Assembly: GCA_003818505.1 (NCBI GenBank)
Contig: RPRI01000031.1
Span: 1-43,522, forward strand
Source: Desulfobacteraceae bacterium
GTDB taxonomy: Bacteria; Desulfobacterota; Desulfobacteria; Desulfobacterales; RPRI01
Direction of reading: 5' to 3'
Length of the DNA: 43,522 bases
A program made the position numbers and the translations under genes. Of this stretch, positions 41,322-43,522 are shown in pieces. Numbering within the stretch: the stretch's first letter is position 1; each line of letters starts with the position of its first letter. Under the pieces are notes generated by a model, which saw nothing but the letters and a program-made list of their open reading frames with translations, was not told the DNA's origin and ran no database searches.

Positions 41322-42215
41322 ATGCGTATTGGAGTAATCGGGGCAACTAGTTTTATCGGACGATGCCTTATACCTTTGCTGACGGCTGAGGCAGGTTGGG
41401 AAGTTACAGCATTTTCTCGTCGAGCGCAAGACCTGCAGTATTTCAGGGAAACCAATCCGGTCGATTGGCAACTTCTTCAGAAAGTCGAACCTTCTCAAAC
41501 AAGAGAGGTACACCCCCCAGAGAAACAGATATCGCACTGGGTGTGTCTGGCTCCGATTTGGGGTTTACCGGAATACCTCCCAATGCTTTCGATTTACGGC
41601 GTCAAGCATGTTGTGGCGATTTCCTCAACGAGCCGCTTTACCAAATGTTTTTCGTCAGATACCACTGAGCAGGCCCTGGCGAAACGACTGGCAGATGGTG
41701 AAGAACATCTTATTGCATGGGCGAAAACAAAGGAGGTGACTTGGACAATTCTGCGGCCAACAATGATTTATGGCTTGGGAAGCGATAAGAATATCAGTGT
41801 GATCGCTCGTTTTATCAGACACTTCGCTTTTTTCCCATTTCCTGGCACCGCGATGGGACTGCGGCAACCGGTACATGTGAATGATGTTGCACTGAGTTGT
41901 CTGGCTGCACTGAATATATGTGAGACCACCAACCGTTCCTACAACCTATCAGGTGGTGAAACACTCCCTTATCGTGAGATGATCGGTCGCATTTTTTCAG
42001 CAATTGGAAAATCGCCGCGATTTGTAACATTTCCACTGTGGACTTTCCGGATGGCCGTAAAGTGTTTGCGCATAATACCGCGTTTTCGCCACTTGTCGGC
42101 CGCTATGGCTGAAAGGATGAATCAGGATCTCATTTTTGATCATGAGGATGCAGCCAGGGATCTGGGTTTCTCTCCGCGACCCTTCCTTCTGACTCATGAG
42201 GATCTGCCTGAGTGA
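41322..42215 (+). CDS. Atypical extended SDR, NAD-dependent epimerase/dehydratase-like
   Basis: A 297-residue Rossmann protein opening RIGVIGATSFIGRCLIPLL, with the extended-SDR glycine pattern. VKHVVAISSTSRF gives the Ser of the active site. At the place of the usual Y-x3-K it reads TTEQALAKRLADGEEHLIAWA, so the Tyr seems replaced by Gln while a Lys remains. ILRPTMIYGLGSDKN, QPVHVNDVA and YNLSGGETLPYREM are ordinary extended-SDR blocks. Such proteins may bind NAD and a nucleotide sugar without classical SDR chemistry. It starts right at the stop of the GT2 gene (TAAATG), so the pair is probably co-translated. Confidence 0.78.
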   Translation: MRIGVIGATSFIGRCLIPLLTAEAGWEVTAFSRRAQDLQYFRETNPVDWQLLQKVEPSQTREVHPPEKQISHWVCLAPIWGLPEYLPMLSIYGVKHVVAISSTSRFTKCFSSDTTEQALAKRLADGEEHLIAWAKTKEVTWTILRPTMIYGLGSDKNISVIARFIRHFAFFPFPGTAMGLRQPVHVNDVALSCLAALNICETTNRSYNLSGGETLPYREMIGRIFSAIGKSPRFVTFPLWTFRMAVKCLRIIPRFRHLSAAMAERMNQDLIFDHEDAARDLGFSPRPFLLTHEDLPE

Positions 42216-42474
42216 TTCCGGGGATTTTGCATAACAGCTTAACTGACTATTTAGGGGGCATAAGGAGCTTTTATGTTGAGTATGCATAATGTTTGTATCA
42301 AGTCAAAAACAATCTGAACCGTTGTTAGTCCAATAAAGAGACGGCGGACAGATACCGGCTTGGTATGGGGAACTTAAGTTAAAATATAAGCTATTTACCA
42401 ATTTCAGATCAAGGCCGAAATCTGTAAATAACATTATAAAAAGGTTTGTTTTGGAATAAGTGGGAGGTATTTAA
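42216..42474 (+). other. Noncoding gap before the last SDR gene
   Basis: Apart from the palindrome at 42395-42427 I see no gene here. GGGAGG lies seven bases before the TTG start at 42475. Confidence 0.5.
42395..42427. repeat. TTACC...GTAA palindrome, copy 2
   Basis: A 33-base imperfect palindrome that agrees with 6611-6643 at 28 of 33 positions. Two of the changed positions sit in the stem or loop without a partner change. It lies 48 bases before the last SDR gene. Confidence 0.6.
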
Positions 42475-43410
42475 TTGTCTATAGTTCTCATCACAGGAGC
42501 AGACGGCTTTATAGGAAAGGCGCTTTGCACGGAAATGGTTTCAAGAGGTTTGAAAGTCCGTGCCACTGTTCGGTCCCCGAGTAAAACAAAGAGTTTGCCA
42601 GAAGAAATTCAAATCATAGAAACAGGCTCGATCGGACCTGATACGGAATGGAAAGATGCGCTAAAAAGTATCGACTCGGTAATTCATCTTGCCGGGCGTG
42701 TTCATGTAATGGATGATTCATCATCCGACCCTCTTTCAGAATATCGTGTTGTAAATACTGCTGGAACCGAGAAGCTTGCACGTTCAGCAGCTTTCTCAGG
42801 TGTCCGGCGTTTTATTTTCATGAGCACTGTTAAGGTAAACGGTGAGGGCAGGGAAGCGCCTTATACCGAAGATGATATTCCAGCACCAGCAGATCCTTAC
42901 GGCATAAGCAAGTGGGAGGCTGAAGAAAAATTGAAAAACATAGCCTGCGAAACAAACATGGAAACAGTGATTATCCGTGCTCCGATCGTCTATGGCCCTG
43001 AAGTAAAAGCCAATTTTCTCAGACTGCTGAAAGCGGTTAATAGGGGAATTCCAATGCCCCTTGCAGCCATCGACAACAGGCGGAGCTTTATTTATCTTGG
43101 AAATCTTGTTAATTTGGTCATTGCCTGTATCAGCCATCCGAAAGCTGAGGGACAAACATTTTTGGTCAGTGATGGCGAAGATGTTTCCACACCTGAACTT
43201 CTCAGACAGATAGCAAAAGCGCTTGGAAAACAGGCAAGGTTATTTTATCTGCCCCTTTTCATGCTGCGTCTTGCGGGAATAATAACCGGAAAATCACAGG
43301 AAATAGAGAGGCTGACCGGATCGCTTGCTGTTGATTCCTCAAAGATCAGAAAAGAACTGGGTTGGAACCCTCCATTCACTTTAGCACAGGGATTAAAAAA
43401 CACTGTCTAA
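42475..43410 (+). CDS. WbpK/WbpV-like UDP-4-keto sugar reductase (extended SDR)
   Basis: A 311-residue extended SDR. The TTG start has GGGAGG seven bases upstream, and the frame opens directly with IVLITGADGFIGKAL. SVIHLAGRVHVM, FIFMSTVKVNG, and the catalytic Tyr142 and Lys146 in DPYGISKWEAEE are intact. APIVYGPEVKANFLRLLKAV, RRSFIYLGNLVNLV and DSSKIRKELGWNPPFTL complete the family pattern. WbpK and WbpV reduce UDP-4-keto-6-deoxy-HexNAc to UDP-D-FucNAc or UDP-D-QuiNAc (known), the product of a WbpM-type dehydratase like that at the left edge. In related clusters the next gene is a WbpL-like initiating transferase, which may lie just beyond the window. Confidence 0.85.
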   Translation: MSIVLITGADGFIGKALCTEMVSRGLKVRATVRSPSKTKSLPEEIQIIETGSIGPDTEWKDALKSIDSVIHLAGRVHVMDDSSSDPLSEYRVVNTAGTEKLARSAAFSGVRRFIFMSTVKVNGEGREAPYTEDDIPAPADPYGISKWEAEEKLKNIACETNMETVIIRAPIVYGPEVKANFLRLLKAVNRGIPMPLAAIDNRRSFIYLGNLVNLVIACISHPKAEGQTFLVSDGEDVSTPELLRQIAKALGKQARLFYLPLFMLRLAGIITGKSQEIERLTGSLAVDSSKIRKELGWNPPFTLAQGLKNTV

Positions 43411-43522
43411 TGGTATAAAAGAAAAGATAAGTATTAAACCAAAACATCGAGCGCATTCCACTCTGAAGGTCCGCATTGGCAGACATGCAGCGGGGTGCTT
43501 CAAAATTTTAACAGATTCCGTA
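43411..43522 (+). other. Right-edge noncoding sequence
   Basis: The last 112 bases hold no reading frame I can support and no clear hairpin or promoter. Confidence 0.4.

Overview
The window looks like part of the chromosome of a Gram-negative bacterium, most likely an uncultured, anaerobic-type deltaproteobacterium (Desulfobacterota). The grounds are an outer-membrane export apparatus (Wza-type lipoprotein, Wzc-type kinase, beta-barrel protein), a cobalamin-binding-type radical SAM enzyme, a ferredoxin-like cysteine flavoprotein and the style of the intergenic repeats. This placement is inference; no rRNA or tRNA gene is present to confirm it. Nearly everything concerns making, modifying, exporting and controlling a cell-surface polysaccharide.

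Left part (1-6.5 kb): the 3' end of a WbpM/CapD-type UDP-GlcNAc 4,6-dehydratase that runs in from the left edge; a large secreted protein with two glycosidase-like barrels; an N-terminally broken DUF4143 ATPase; an iron-sulfur flavoprotein-type reductase; and a PlsC-like acyltransferase. The intergenic DNA here is rich in palindromic repeats.

Polymer and modification block (6.6-15.8 kb): an O-antigen ligase/polymerase with a TPR tail on the plus strand faces a five-gene minus-strand operon. In transcription order this holds a GT2 polyprenyl-phosphate-type sugar transferase, a B12-type radical SAM enzyme, a NodU/TobZ-type carbamoyltransferase, a GT-C membrane glycosyltransferase and a membrane-anchored beta-sandwich protein. 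Degenerate word-like repeats lie between these genes, and the reading frames of three of them run into that repeat DNA.

Export and control block (15.8-25.2 kb, plus strand): a FecR-domain protein behind a good sigma70-type promoter, a beta-barrel outer-membrane protein closed by a perfect 15-bp hairpin, Wza, Wzc with a tyrosine-rich tail, its PHP-type phosphatase, a REC-GGDEF diguanylate cyclase, a secreted helix-hairpin-helix protein, and a winged-helix regulator preceded by a structured leader.

Sugar-unit block (25.3-43.4 kb, plus strand): Wzx flippase, FkbM methyltransferase, DUF268 protein, two further methyltransferases, GT11 fucosyltransferase-like, CgeB-like and GT2 glycosyltransferases, asparagine synthase, GT4, then a CapF-CapG-WbuB-like cassette for L-N-acetylfucosamine, a second GT2, an SDR without the usual catalytic tyrosine, and a WbpK/WbpV-like SDR at the right edge. 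The CapF-CapG-WbuB cassette has possible or clear gene debris on both sides, including a decayed copy of the start of the right-edge SDR. No initiating sugar-phosphate transferase, CapE-type dehydratase or second Wzy is seen, so these steps probably lie outside the window.
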